DNA of 38,863 bases from Bacteroidales bacterium (GTDB taxonomy: Bacteria; Bacteroidota; Bacteroidia; Bacteroidales; Bacteroidaceae), in assembly GCA_018064685.1 (NCBI GenBank), contig JAGHUS010000205.1, positions 1 to 38,863 of the forward strand, given 5' to 3'. A program made the translations under genes and the position numbers. The stretch's first letter is position 1, and every line of letters starts with the position of its first letter. The notes under the pieces are model-generated. The model did no database searches. It was not told the DNA's origin and was given only the letters and a program-made list of their open reading frames with translations. This document shows, one piece after another, positions 15,438-24,273 of the stretch.

Positions 15438-18131
15438 ATGACAGACAACATACAGAACCCCGAAGGCATCACCCACCACCTGAACCAGATGTACCAGAAC
15501 TGGTTCCTCGACTATGCTTCGTACGTAATCCTGGAACGCGCCGTACCGCATATCGGCGACGGCTTCAAACCCGTGCAGCGACGCATACTGCACTCGATGA
15601 AGCGCATGGACGACGGACGATATAACAAGGTGGCGAACATCGTGGGTCACACCATGCAGTTCCACCCCCATGGCGACGCCAGCATCAAGGACGCCTTGGT
15701 GCAGCTGGGACAGAAGGAACTGCTCATCGACTGCCAGGGCAACTGGGGCAACATCATCACCGGCGACGATGCGGCCGCAGCCCGTTACATCGAGGCTCGC
15801 CTGTCGAAATTCGCCCTCGACGTGGTATTCAACCCCAAGACGACGGAATGGAAACTCTCGTACGACGGACGCAACAAGGAGCCTATCGCCCTGCCCGTCA
15901 AGTTCCCCTTGCTGCTGGCACAGGGTGCCGAGGGTATTGCCGTGGGACTGAGCTGCAAGATTCTGCCTCACAACCTCAACGAGATATGCGATGCCGCCAT
16001 CCTGTATCTGCATGGCGAGCCATTCACGCTCTATCCCGACTTCCCCACCGGCGGCAGCATCGACGTGTCGAAGTACAACGACGGACAACGTGGCGGCAGC
16101 GTGCGTGTGCGTGCCAAGATTGAGAAGCGCGACAACAAGACACTGGCCATTACCGAGATTCCCTTTGGCAAGACTACGGGTACGGCTTCGAAGCCCAGCG
16201 CCTTCATCGACAGCATACTGAAAGCCAACGAGAAGGGAAAGATAAAGATACGCAACGTTGAGGACCTCACGGCAGCCTCGGCCGAGATTCTCATACACCT
16301 CACGCCGGGCGCGTCGAGCGACAAGACCATTGATGCCTTGTACGCCTGTACGGACTGTGAGGTGAGCATCTCGCCCAACTGCTGCGTCATCGACGAGCGC
16401 AAACCGCAGTTCCTGGGTGTGAGCGACGTGCTGCGCCGCTCGGTAGACAACACGTTGGAACTGTTGCGCCAGGAGCGACTCATACGCCGTGGCGAACTGC
16501 TGGAACAGCTACACTTCGCTTCGCTGGAGCAGATATTCATCGAGGAGCGCATCTACAAGGACAAGAAATTCGAGAATGCGGAATCGATGGATGCTGCATG
16601 CGCACACATCGACGAACGACTGACTCCCTGGTATCCGAAGTTCGTACGCGAGGTGACGAAGGACGACATCCTGCGACTGATGGAGATTAAGATGGCACGC
16701 ATCCTAAAGTTCAACAAGGAGAAGGCCGAAGAGAACATCGCTCGCATCAAGGAGGAGATAAAGCAGATAGACAAGGAACTGAACAACATGGTGGAGGTGA
16801 CCTGCGACTGGTTCCGCTTCATCAAGGACAAATACGGCAAGGAACACCCACGTCTGACCGAGATAAAGAGCTTCGACACCATCGTGGCGTCGAAGGTAGT
16901 GGAGGCCAACCAGAAGTTGTACATCAACCGCGAAGAGGGCTTCATAGGAACGAGTCTGAAGAAGGACGAATACGTGAGCAACTGCAGCGACATCGACGAC
17001 GTCATCATCTTCTACAAGGATGGCACGTACAAGGTGGTACGCGTGGCAGAGAAGCTCTTTGTGGGCGAGACGGAGCGCTCGAAGGCAGAGAAGAAGAAGG
17101 CAGAGATCATACACGTGGCCATCTTCAAGAAGAACGACGCACGCACCATCTACAACGTAGTGTACAAGGACGGCAAGGGTGGCACGTCGTACGTGAAGCG
17201 ATTCAACGTGACGAGCGTGACACGCGACCGCGAATACGACCTGACGCAGGGCAAGCCCGGCAGCCGTGTGACGTACTTCACGGCCAACCCCAACGGCGAG
17301 GCCGAGATCATAAAGGTGACACTCAAGCCCAACCCGAAGCTGAAGCGTGTATTCTTCGACAAAGACCTGAGCGAGATAGCCATCAAGGGCCGTGCCTCGA
17401 TGGGTAACATCCTGTCGAAGAACGACGTATTGCGCATTCAGCTCAAGAGCCACGGCACGAGCACTTTGGGCGGACGCAAGGTTTGGTTCGACCCCGACGT
17501 GAAGCGTCTGAACTACGACGAGCACGGACAGTACCTGGGCGAGTTTATCGACGACGACAAGATACTGGTCATCCTGACGAACGGCGAGTACTACATCTCG
17601 ACCTACGACCCCAACAACCACTACGAGGACAACATCATGCGCATCGAGAAGTACGCCCCCAACAAGGTGTGGACGCTCTGCCTCTACGATGCCGAGCAGC
17701 AGAACTTCCCCTACATCAAACGTTTCCTGCTTGACGCATCGGCACGTCAGCACCAAAATTTCATGGGCGAGAATCCCAACAGCAAGCTCATCCTGCTCAC
17801 CGACACCGTATACCCGCATCTGCTGGTCAAGATGGGCGGAGCCGATGACTTCCGCGAACCGATGGACATCGAGGCTGATGAGTTCATCGGCGTGAAGAGC
17901 TACAAGGCAAAGGGTAAGCGCATCACGACATTCTGCGTGGCAAGCATCAAGGAACTGGAGCCGACGAAGACACCTGAGCCAGAGGCGACCCAATCCGCAG
18001 AAGGGGGAGACGGTACAGAAGGAAATGAGGGAGGAAACACGAATGAAGGCACCGAACTGACCGACCCCGACGAAGGCAAGAGCCAGAGCGATGTGGCCGA
18101 CGAGATAAACGGACAGTTGCATTTGTTCTAG
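15438..18131 (+). CDS. parC: DNA topoisomerase IV / gyrase subunit A family protein
   Basis: The breakage-reunion subunit of a type IIA topoisomerase, acting with ParE to decatenate chromosomes. 897 residues. The N-terminal WHD/tower region includes DGFKPVQRRILHSM (41-54), the HPHGD motif (76-80) and the active-site Tyr117 in AARYIEARL. A coiled-coil region follows at about 420-460 (KEKAEENIARIKEEIKQ). The C-terminal third (about 500-830) is a beta-pinwheel DNA-wrapping domain, ending in a Glu/Thr-rich low-complexity tail. No GyrA-box (QRRGGKG) is visible, which favours ParC over GyrA. The position equivalent to E. coli GyrA Ser83 is Ala81, followed by Ser82. parE is not adjacent. Confidence 0.9.
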   Translation: MTDNIQNPEGITHHLNQMYQNWFLDYASYVILERAVPHIGDGFKPVQRRILHSMKRMDDGRYNKVANIVGHTMQFHPHGDASIKDALVQLGQKELLIDCQGNWGNIITGDDAAAARYIEARLSKFALDVVFNPKTTEWKLSYDGRNKEPIALPVKFPLLLAQGAEGIAVGLSCKILPHNLNEICDAAILYLHGEPFTLYPDFPTGGSIDVSKYNDGQRGGSVRVRAKIEKRDNKTLAITEIPFGKTTGTASKPSAFIDSILKANEKGKIKIRNVEDLTAASAEILIHLTPGASSDKTIDALYACTDCEVSISPNCCVIDERKPQFLGVSDVLRRSVDNTLELLRQERLIRRGELLEQLHFASLEQIFIEERIYKDKKFENAESMDAACAHIDERLTPWYPKFVREVTKDDILRLMEIKMARILKFNKEKAEENIARIKEEIKQIDKELNNMVEVTCDWFRFIKDKYGKEHPRLTEIKSFDTIVASKVVEANQKLYINREEGFIGTSLKKDEYVSNCSDIDDVIIFYKDGTYKVVRVAEKLFVGETERSKAEKKKAEIIHVAIFKKNDARTIYNVVYKDGKGGTSYVKRFNVTSVTRDREYDLTQGKPGSRVTYFTANPNGEAEIIKVTLKPNPKLKRVFFDKDLSEIAIKGRASMGNILSKNDVLRIQLKSHGTSTLGGRKVWFDPDVKRLNYDEHGQYLGEFIDDDKILVILTNGEYYISTYDPNNHYEDNIMRIEKYAPNKVWTLCLYDAEQQNFPYIKRFLLDASARQHQNFMGENPNSKLILLTDTVYPHLLVKMGGADDFREPMDIEADEFIGVKSYKAKGKRITTFCVASIKELEPTKTPEPEATQSAEGGDGTEGNEGGNTNEGTELTDPDEGKSQSDVADEINGQLHLF

Positions 18132-18194
18132 TCTGTAGGCGAGTTGACAATTAAGAATTTGAGACTGCACGTGCTGATACAAAAAACTGAAAGG

Positions 18195-19010
18195 ATGAAG
18201 AGACTCTTTCTATATATGACGATGCTGCTTTCCTGCGTTTCATTGTCGGCAGAAAAAAAGCCCACGAACTGCGGAATGATAGAAATCCCTATATTTCCAA
18301 AAGACAAACTACTTGTGGGAATAGGATATACCAACCAGTACGACACATACATCTCTCCGCTAGAGTATCGTGGGCCTCAGCTTGACATTCTTTGGGACAA
18401 CGAGCGACGGCTGAAGGGCATTAAAAATGGAGATTGTGCCTTAAGTTTCCAGTCACTGCTCGACATACAGATGCACACCAGCACACCAGAGAGCAGCACC
18501 CTACGAATGTATGGCGGTGACATCCACTATGATGCAGGATGGTACTATAACTGGCTCTCCGTTGCGCCTGGACTCAGACTGAAAGCCGGCGGACAGGTAG
18601 GCGGCACGCTGGGCGGCATCTACTGCAACCGTTCGGGCAATAATCCGGCCAACGCACATGCTGCCGTCAGACTGTCGGCATCAGTGGGTGCGCAGTACAA
18701 ATGGTTCTTGCGTCACACGGATGTGACATTCTACTACCAGGCCGACCTCCCAGTATTGGGTGCTGCCTTCTCGCCCGACTACGAACAGTCGTACTACGAA
18801 CTATCGAAATACGGCTACTGTCACAACATCTGCGCCACCACACCCGCCAACGCATTCTCCATTCGTCAGATGCTAAGCGCAGATATCAACTTCAAGCATG
18901 GCACACTGACTGTGGGATACAAGGCGGACATACGGCAGGCGAAGCTCAACCATCTGCAGCAACACCAATATGCACATTCGTTCATGATAGGTTGGAGGAA
19001 GGGATTCTGA
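18195..19010 (+). CDS. DUF3316-like exported protein
   Basis: A 271-residue exported protein of unknown function. I chose the ATG at 18195 (preceded by AAAGG) rather than an upstream in-frame ATG at 18144, because it gives a proper signal peptide (MKRLFLYMTMLLSCVSLSA, cleavage near residue 19). The body has alternating aromatic/polar strands (YYNWLSVAPGLRLKAGGQVG, FYYQADLPVLGAAF), suggesting a small outer-membrane beta-barrel. This fits the DUF3316 family of Bacteroidales, assigned from memory. It is 63 bp downstream of parC and 60 bp upstream of the S41 protease gene on the same strand. Confidence 0.6.
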   Translation: MKRLFLYMTMLLSCVSLSAEKKPTNCGMIEIPIFPKDKLLVGIGYTNQYDTYISPLEYRGPQLDILWDNERRLKGIKNGDCALSFQSLLDIQMHTSTPESSTLRMYGGDIHYDAGWYYNWLSVAPGLRLKAGGQVGGTLGGIYCNRSGNNPANAHAAVRLSASVGAQYKWFLRHTDVTFYYQADLPVLGAAFSPDYEQSYYELSKYGYCHNICATTPANAFSIRQMLSADINFKHGTLTVGYKADIRQAKLNHLQQHQYAHSFMIGWRKGF

Positions 19011-19017
19011 GTTGGCA

Positions 19018-19065
19018 CACTAATTCCGAGACACGAATTGTCACTAATTTCGAGACACTAATTTT
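19018..19065. repeat. Short degenerate direct repeat CACTAATTTCGAGA
   Basis: CACTAATTCCGAGA, CACGAATTGT, CACTAATTTCGAGA, then CACTAATTTTT: two 14-bp copies and two partial ones, immediately after the DUF3316-like stop codon. Confidence 0.6.
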
Positions 19066-19070
19066 TATTT

Positions 19071-20111
19071 ATGGAAGCTTTCGGCAAATACGGCAAACTA
19101 GCTAAATACATTTCGATCTGCATAATCTCCGTCCTCACTCTTTCCTCTTGCATCCGAGGCGAAGAGTGCTCCTACACGCCGGAGGATAATTTCCAGTCGC
19201 TTTGGCGCAACATCGACGAGCATTACTGCTTCCTGGACTACAAGAAGGAGCAACTAGGAGTGGATTGGAACGAAGTATACAGCAAGTACCATTCGCGCAT
19301 AAACAACAACATGTCGTCAGTGCAACTCTTTGAAGTGCTGTGCGATATGCTCAGCGAACTGCGCGACGGACATGTCAACCTTTACTGTGCAGCCGACGTG
19401 GGTCGCAACTGGTCGTGGAAGGAGGACTATCCCGAAAACCTGAATACTGAACTGCGCGAACGCTACCTGGGCAAGGACTATAAGATTGCAGCCGGACTGC
19501 GCTACCGCATACTGGACGACAACACGGGCTATATCGTCTACGACAGCTTCAGCCAAGGTATTGGCGAGGGTAACATAGCCGAAGCGCTATACTATATGCG
19601 TTCGTGCACCGGACTCATCATCGACGTACGAGGCAACGGCGGCGGACAGCTCAACTACTCCGAACTGCTGTCCAGCCACTTCACCAACGAGCGTCTGCTG
19701 GTGGGCTATCACGCACACAAGAACGGTCCCGGGCACAACGACTTCTCAAAACCCGAACCCGAATACCTCGAGCCGAGCAAGACCATACGCTGGCAGAAGC
19801 CCTGCATCGTACTTACCAACCGCTCGTGCTTCAGTGCTACCAACGATTTCGTGCGTAACATGAAGGAGTGTCCGCTCGTCACCATCATGGGCGACCAGAC
19901 AGGCGGAGGCAGCGGCCTACCTTTCAACAGCCAGCTGCCCAACGGTTGGTCACTGCGCTTCAGTGCCTGCCCTATGTACGACGCACAGATGCAGCACATC
20001 GAGTTCGGCATCCAACCCGACATCGCCTGCTCGCTCGACTCAGCCGACATGGCACGCGGCTACGACACCATCATCGAGGCGGCACGCAAGAAGCTGGCAG
20101 AAGAGAAGTAA
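19071..20111 (+). CDS. S41-family (C-terminal processing / tricorn-like) peptidase, lipoprotein
   Basis: A membrane-anchored serine protease of family S41. It is 346 residues with a lipobox LSSC ending at Cys27, so it is a lipoprotein exposed in the periplasm or on the surface. The helical N-terminal region (about 40-115) ends in LRDGHVNLY, with His101 in the typical position. The catalytic core contains LIIDVRGNGGGQ (182-193) and the nucleophile Ser255 in NRSCFSATNDF, followed by DQTGGGSG. No PDZ domain is evident, which is common for Bacteroidetes members. Substrate unknown. It is followed by a bidirectional hairpin terminator shared with the convergent tRNA-Leu gene. Confidence 0.85.
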   Translation: MEAFGKYGKLAKYISICIISVLTLSSCIRGEECSYTPEDNFQSLWRNIDEHYCFLDYKKEQLGVDWNEVYSKYHSRINNNMSSVQLFEVLCDMLSELRDGHVNLYCAADVGRNWSWKEDYPENLNTELRERYLGKDYKIAAGLRYRILDDNTGYIVYDSFSQGIGEGNIAEALYYMRSCTGLIIDVRGNGGGQLNYSELLSSHFTNERLLVGYHAHKNGPGHNDFSKPEPEYLEPSKTIRWQKPCIVLTNRSCFSATNDFVRNMKECPLVTIMGDQTGGGSGLPFNSQLPNGWSLRFSACPMYDAQMQHIEFGIQPDIACSLDSADMARGYDTIIEAARKKLAEEK

Positions 20112-20118
20112 AATTATA

Positions 20119-20144
20119 AAAAAAGGAGCTCGAAAGCTCCTTTT
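20119..20144. terminator. Bidirectional terminator between S41 protease and tRNA-Leu
   Basis: AAAAAGGAGCT-CGAA-AGCTCCTTTTT: a perfect 11-bp stem with a stable CGAA tetraloop and A/T runs on both sides. It can terminate the protease transcript (+) and the tRNA transcript (-), which ends 2 bp away. Confidence 0.9.
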
Positions 20145-20145
20145 T

Positions 20146-20228
20146 GTGCGCCTGATAGGACTCGAACCTACACGCATCGCTGCACCAGATCCTAAGTCTG
20201 ACGTGTCTACCAATTTCACCACAAGCGC
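20146..20228 (-). tRNA. tRNA-Leu (anticodon UAG)
   Basis: An 83-nt tRNA with acceptor stem GCGCTTG/CAGGCGC (one G-U pair) and discriminator A. The D-arm has GGTGAAATTGGTAGACAC, the anticodon stem-loop is CAGA-CTTAGGA-TCTG (anticodon TAG), the variable arm is long as in class II tRNAs, and the T-arm is AGGTTCGAGTCCT. CCA is not encoded. It is a single gene with its own -7 element. Confidence 0.96.
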
Positions 20229-20240
20229 AGAATTGTAGTG

Positions 20241-20248
20241 CAAAAGTA
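20241..20248 (-). promoter_or_regulatory. -7 element of tRNA-Leu
   Basis: TACTTTTG on the minus strand (TAnnTTTG), 12 bp before the tRNA 5' end. Confidence 0.6.
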
Positions 20249-20286
20249 CAACAATTCGCTGATTTAACCAAATATTCGACCTATTA

Positions 20287-20318
20287 TTTGGCTTTTTAAG
20301 GGCTTTTTACTAATTTTG
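20287..20318 (+). promoter_or_regulatory. Promoter of the sppA operon
   Basis: TTTG (20287-20290), a 20-bp spacer, then TAATTTTG (20311-20318), 30 bp upstream of the sppA ATG. Confidence 0.72.
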
Positions 20319-20348
20319 CGAAGATAATTCCGATAAAATAAAATAGGT

Positions 20349-22124
20349 ATGAAAGGATTTATGAAAATGGTGGGCGCCACAGTGGTTGGCCTCGCTATGT
20401 GGTCGATCGTTGCTTTCATGTTCACCATGATAGCAATGGGCTCTATCATCGCATCAGAAGATAACCCAGTAGTGGAAGAAGGAAGCATTCTGCGCATCAA
20501 GCTCTCCGGCGAACTGTCGGAAAGAGCCGAGGAGTCGCCCATAGCCTTCCTTACTGGCGGCGAAGAGGGATTGGCACTGGACAACATCCTGATGGCCATC
20601 GACAAGGCAGCACAGGATGACAATGTGAAGGGCATCTATCTGGAAGGTGGAGCGCTAGCCGGTTCGCCCGCAATGATACAGGAGTTGCGCCAAGCCATCG
20701 TGAAGTTCAAGCAGAGTAAGAAGTTCGTATGGGCATACGGCGACACATACACACAGGGCAGCTACTATGTTTGCTCGGCTGCCGACCAGCTGTACCTCAA
20801 CCCCGAAGGCATCGTGGACTGGCACGGTCTGTCGGCCGAACTGATGTTCTATACCGACGTAATGAAAAAGCTGGGTGTGAAGATGCAAGTCTTCAAGGTA
20901 GGCTCGTTCAAGAGTGCCGTAGAGCCTTACATCAACACCGAGATGAGCGAGGCCAACCGCGAGCAGGTGACAAGCTATCTGAACAGCATCTGGAACAACA
21001 TGCTGCAGGACGTGGCACTCTCGCGCAAGCTCACTACCGACAAACTTAACGCACTGGCCGACAGCATGACAACCTTCATGCCTGCCAAGCAGCTGCTCGA
21101 GGCCAAGATGGTGGACAAGCTGTGCTACAAGGACGAGGTGCGTAGCCTGCTGAAGAGCAAGATGGGACTGGACAGCGACGAGTCACTGACGTTCGTAGAA
21201 CCTGGTACCATGGCCAAGGTGAACACCGTGAGCCGCAAGGTGAAGGACTGCATTGCCGTCTATTATGCCTACGGCGACATCGTTGACGACAACACCAGCG
21301 ACCTGTCAGGCGGAATGGTGGGCAACATCGCTCCCGAACCCATGAACAAGGAACTGGACCGACTGATGAACGACGACGACATCAAGGCTGTGGTCATCCG
21401 TGTCAACTCGGGTGGCGGTAGCGCATACGCCAGCGAACAGATATGGCGCCAGGTGTCTCTGCTGAAGCAGAAGAAACCCGTTGTAATATCAATGGGCGGA
21501 ATGGCCGCCAGCGGTGGTTATTACATCTCGTGCAACGCCAGCCGCATCGTGGCCGAGCCCACCACACTGACCGGTTCAATCGGCATCTTCGGTATGTTCC
21601 CCGACATGAGCGAACTGCTGACGGACAAGATCGGTCTGCACTACGACAACGTGAAGACCAACAAGCGCGGCGACTTCGGCACCACCAGTCGTCCCGTCAA
21701 CGAGGAAGAGGGCAGAATGATACAGGCACACGTGGAGCGTGGTTACGACCTCTTCACACGTCGTGTGGCAGAAGGACGCAAGATGGAGCAGGACAGCGTG
21801 AAGGTTATAGGCGAAGGACGCGTATGGACTGGAGAGCAGGCCTTGAAGATAGGTTTGGTGGACGAACTGGGCGACATGCAGGTTGCCATCAAGGCAGCAG
21901 CCAAACTGGCCAAGACCGACGACTATCTGGTGGACTACTACCCCGCACAGAAGTCTTGGTTCGAGAGCTTATTTGATGACGGCAGCATGAGCCCCGACTA
22001 TATGGAGAGCCAATTGAAAGCCACATTGGGCGAATACTACGGCATCTTCAAGCAGGTGAAGAACATCAAGAATGCAAGCCGCATACAGGCTGCAATGCCT
22101 TACAAATTGATAATCAACAACTAA
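20349..22124 (+). CDS. sppA: Signal peptide peptidase SppA, long (67 kDa) type
   Basis: An inner-membrane serine protease that degrades cleaved signal peptides. At 591 residues it has the duplicated long form, with one N-terminal membrane anchor (about 8-34). The Ser/Lys dyad is split between the repeats as in E. coli SppA: Lys188 in VGSFKSAVEPY (first half) and Ser388 in GGMAASGGYY (second half). The start at 20349 gives MKGFMKMVGATVVGLAMWS, a good anchor. It is the first gene of an operon with lpxK (12-bp gap) and punA. Confidence 0.95.
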   Translation: MKGFMKMVGATVVGLAMWSIVAFMFTMIAMGSIIASEDNPVVEEGSILRIKLSGELSERAEESPIAFLTGGEEGLALDNILMAIDKAAQDDNVKGIYLEGGALAGSPAMIQELRQAIVKFKQSKKFVWAYGDTYTQGSYYVCSAADQLYLNPEGIVDWHGLSAELMFYTDVMKKLGVKMQVFKVGSFKSAVEPYINTEMSEANREQVTSYLNSIWNNMLQDVALSRKLTTDKLNALADSMTTFMPAKQLLEAKMVDKLCYKDEVRSLLKSKMGLDSDESLTFVEPGTMAKVNTVSRKVKDCIAVYYAYGDIVDDNTSDLSGGMVGNIAPEPMNKELDRLMNDDDIKAVVIRVNSGGGSAYASEQIWRQVSLLKQKKPVVISMGGMAASGGYYISCNASRIVAEPTTLTGSIGIFGMFPDMSELLTDKIGLHYDNVKTNKRGDFGTTSRPVNEEEGRMIQAHVERGYDLFTRRVAEGRKMEQDSVKVIGEGRVWTGEQALKIGLVDELGDMQVAIKAAAKLAKTDDYLVDYYPAQKSWFESLFDDGSMSPDYMESQLKATLGEYYGIFKQVKNIKNASRIQAAMPYKLIINN

Positions 22125-22136
22125 GCATTCCACTCA

Positions 22137-23243
22137 ATGGAAGGTGATTTGATAAAGATAGACAAGTGGATGATGCCACTGAGCTGGTTGTATGGTGCCG
22201 TCACCGCCACCCGCAACTGGCTGTTCGACATAGGCGTGCTGAAGAGCATCAGCTACCCTATACCCGTCATAGGCGTAGGCAACATCACCGTGGGAGGTAC
22301 AGGCAAGACACCCCATGTGGAATATCTTATCAGACTGCTGAGCGAACACTACAAGGTGGCCGTGCTGAGCCGTGGCTATAAGCGGCAGACGAAGGGCTAC
22401 CTCCTGGCTAACAGCGAGACGAAGATGCAGGACATCGGCGACGAGCCTTGGCAGGTGAAGCAGAAATTCCCCAACGTATACGTGGCGGTGGACAGTAATC
22501 GAAGAAATGGTATCCGGCACCTGCTGGAGGACGAGGCTACACGCGACGTGGAGGTCATACTGCTAGATGACGCCTATCAGCATCGTTATGTGAAACCGGG
22601 CATGAACGTGCTGCTCATCGACTATCATCGCATGATAACCGATGACGCACTGCTGCCAGCCGGACGTCTGCGCGAGTCGAGCAAAGGACGACGCAGAGCA
22701 CAGATTGTCATCACTACAAAATGTCCGGCAGGCATCACTCCCATGGACTTCCGTGTGGTGCAGAGTGCTCTACAGCTCCGTCCCTATCAGCAACTCTTCT
22801 TCAGCACCTTCCGCTACGGCGACATGCAGGGCCTCTTCAACGGCAAGACACGTCCACTGCGCTCTATCGAGGCCGAGGAGCATGTCATGCTGCTTACGGG
22901 CATTGCATCTCCCGAACAGATGAAGATGGACCTGCGCCGATACACACGACACATCACGCCGGTCAGCTTCCCCGACCATCATTTCTTCACACCGGAAGAT
23001 GCACAACACGTCGAAGACGAATTCAAGAAACTCTCTCCCCCACGCCTCATCATCACAACCGAAAAGGATGCCAGCCGACTGCGTCAGTGCACCTCGCTGT
23101 CCGAGATGGTGAAACAGAGTCTCTACGCACTGCCCATACAGGTAGAGATAATGAGAGACGAGCAAACAAAGTTTAACGATAACATTTTAGGTTATGTACG
23201 CAAAGATTCAAGAAACAGCAAACTGGCTGAAGGAAAGAATTAG
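22137..23243 (+). CDS. lpxK: Tetraacyldisaccharide 4'-kinase
   Basis: Phosphorylates the 4' position of the tetraacyldisaccharide precursor of lipid A at the inner membrane. 368 residues. An N-terminal membrane-associated helix (SWLYGAVTATRNWLFD) precedes the P-loop GVGNITVGGTGKTPHVEYL (47-65). The catalytic-region DDAYQHR motif is present in VILLDDAYQHRYVKPG. The last codons (YVRKDSRNSKLAEGKN) overlap the first 50 nt of punA in another frame. It lies between sppA and punA in one probable transcript. Confidence 0.95.
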   Translation: MEGDLIKIDKWMMPLSWLYGAVTATRNWLFDIGVLKSISYPIPVIGVGNITVGGTGKTPHVEYLIRLLSEHYKVAVLSRGYKRQTKGYLLANSETKMQDIGDEPWQVKQKFPNVYVAVDSNRRNGIRHLLEDEATRDVEVILLDDAYQHRYVKPGMNVLLIDYHRMITDDALLPAGRLRESSKGRRRAQIVITTKCPAGITPMDFRVVQSALQLRPYQQLFFSTFRYGDMQGLFNGKTRPLRSIEAEEHVMLLTGIASPEQMKMDLRRYTRHITPVSFPDHHFFTPEDAQHVEDEFKKLSPPRLIITTEKDASRLRQCTSLSEMVKQSLYALPIQVEIMRDEQTKFNDNILGYVRKDSRNSKLAEGKN

Positions 23244-24003
23244 CACCCAGCCCGAAACAGCCATCATCCTCGGCACCGGCCTTGGACGTCTGGCCGACGA
23301 GATACAGGTCAAGGACCGCATCAACTATAGCGACATCCCCAACATGCCCGTCAGCACCGTCGAGGGCCACAGCGGTTGTCTGCTTATTGGCGAACTGGGC
23401 GGCAAGGACATCCTGGCCATGCAGGGACGATTCCATTTCTACGAGGGATACTCGATGAAGGAGGTGACATTCCCCATCCGCGTGATGTACGAGCTGGGCA
23501 TCAAGACACTATTCGTGAGCAATGCGGGCGGTGGCACCAATCCCGACTTCAGCATCGGCGACCTGATGATCATCACCGACCACATCAACTTCTTCCCCGA
23601 GCATCCGCTGCACGGACCCAACTTCCCCACTGGTCCACGATTCCCCGACATGAGCGAAGCATACGACAAGAAGCTCATAGCGCTGGCCGACACCATTGCA
23701 CAGGAGAAGGGTATCAAGGTGCAGCATGGCGTATACCTGGGCACACAAGGTCCCACCTTCGAGACACCAGCCGAATACCGTCTGTTCCGCGTCTTCGGAG
23801 CTGACTCCGTGGGAATGAGCACCGTGCCCGAAGTCATCGTAGCTAACCACTGCGGCATCAAGGTGTTCGGAATGAGCATCATCACCGACCTGGGTGTTGA
23901 AGGCAAGATCGTTGAGATCAGTCACGAAGAGGTGCAGAAGGCTGCCAATGCTGTACAGCCCCTGATGGCCGAGATTATGCGAGAGATGATTAAGAGAAGC
24001 TGA
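23194..24003 (+). CDS. punA: Purine-nucleoside phosphorylase I
   Basis: Phosphorolysis of inosine/guanosine to base plus ribose-1-phosphate in purine salvage; the trimeric PNP type. 269 residues. The phosphate loop GTGLG is at 27-31, the GRFHFYEGY block follows, then NAGGG, the substrate loop TQGPTFETPAEYR with its Glu, and VGMSTVPEVI before the conserved Asn-containing segment (MSIITDLG). The start at 23194 lies inside lpxK (50-nt overlap). No later Met gives a full N-terminus, so the overlap is real. The AATTCAT heptads begin 5 bp after the TGA stop. Confidence 0.95.
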   Translation: MYAKIQETANWLKERISTQPETAIILGTGLGRLADEIQVKDRINYSDIPNMPVSTVEGHSGCLLIGELGGKDILAMQGRFHFYEGYSMKEVTFPIRVMYELGIKTLFVSNAGGGTNPDFSIGDLMIITDHINFFPEHPLHGPNFPTGPRFPDMSEAYDKKLIALADTIAQEKGIKVQHGVYLGTQGPTFETPAEYRLFRVFGADSVGMSTVPEVIVANHCGIKVFGMSIITDLGVEGKIVEISHEEVQKAANAVQPLMAEIMREMIKRS

Positions 24004-24007
24004 GAAT

Positions 24008-24224
24008 AATTCATAATTCTTAATTCATAATTCATAATTAGGCTGCGCAGTGAACAATTCACAATTAAGCTGCGCAGTGGACAATCCACAATTAGGCTGC
24101 ACAGTGAACAATCCGCAATTAGGCTGCGCAGTGGACAATCCACAATTAGGCTGCGCAGTGAACAATCCACAATTAGGCTGCGCAGTGGACAATCCGCAAT
24201 TAGGCTGCACAGTGAACAATCCGC
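24008..24224. repeat. Heptads leading into a seven-unit 27-bp tandem array
   Basis: Four AATTCAT-type heptads (24008-24035) run without a gap into seven 27-bp units (24036-24224) of the form AATTAGGCTGCGCAGTGGAC + AATCCAC. Each unit has the palindrome CTGCGCAG (CTGCACAG in two). Units 1, 2 and 4 have a perfect small dyad: GTGAA-CAA-TTCAC in unit 1, GTGGA-CAA-TCCAC in units 2 and 4. There are no spacers, so it is not a CRISPR. It fills the punA-thiL gap. Confidence 0.93.
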
Positions 24225-24273
24225 AGCCTACAAATACTGATTCTCTATTATTCCTAATAATTCCACATTATTC

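Noticed and set aside
18144..18194. Upstream start for the DUF3316-like gene
   Set aside because: It would place 17 polar residues before a clear signal peptide; the ATG at 18195 with AAAGG upstream fits better.
24036..24224. CRISPR array
   Set aside because: The 27-bp units are contiguous with no spacers, and no cas genes are nearby.
24225..24273. TPP riboswitch upstream of thiL
   Set aside because: No CTGAGA/thi-box elements are seen; the leader is short and AT-rich, behind the repeat array.
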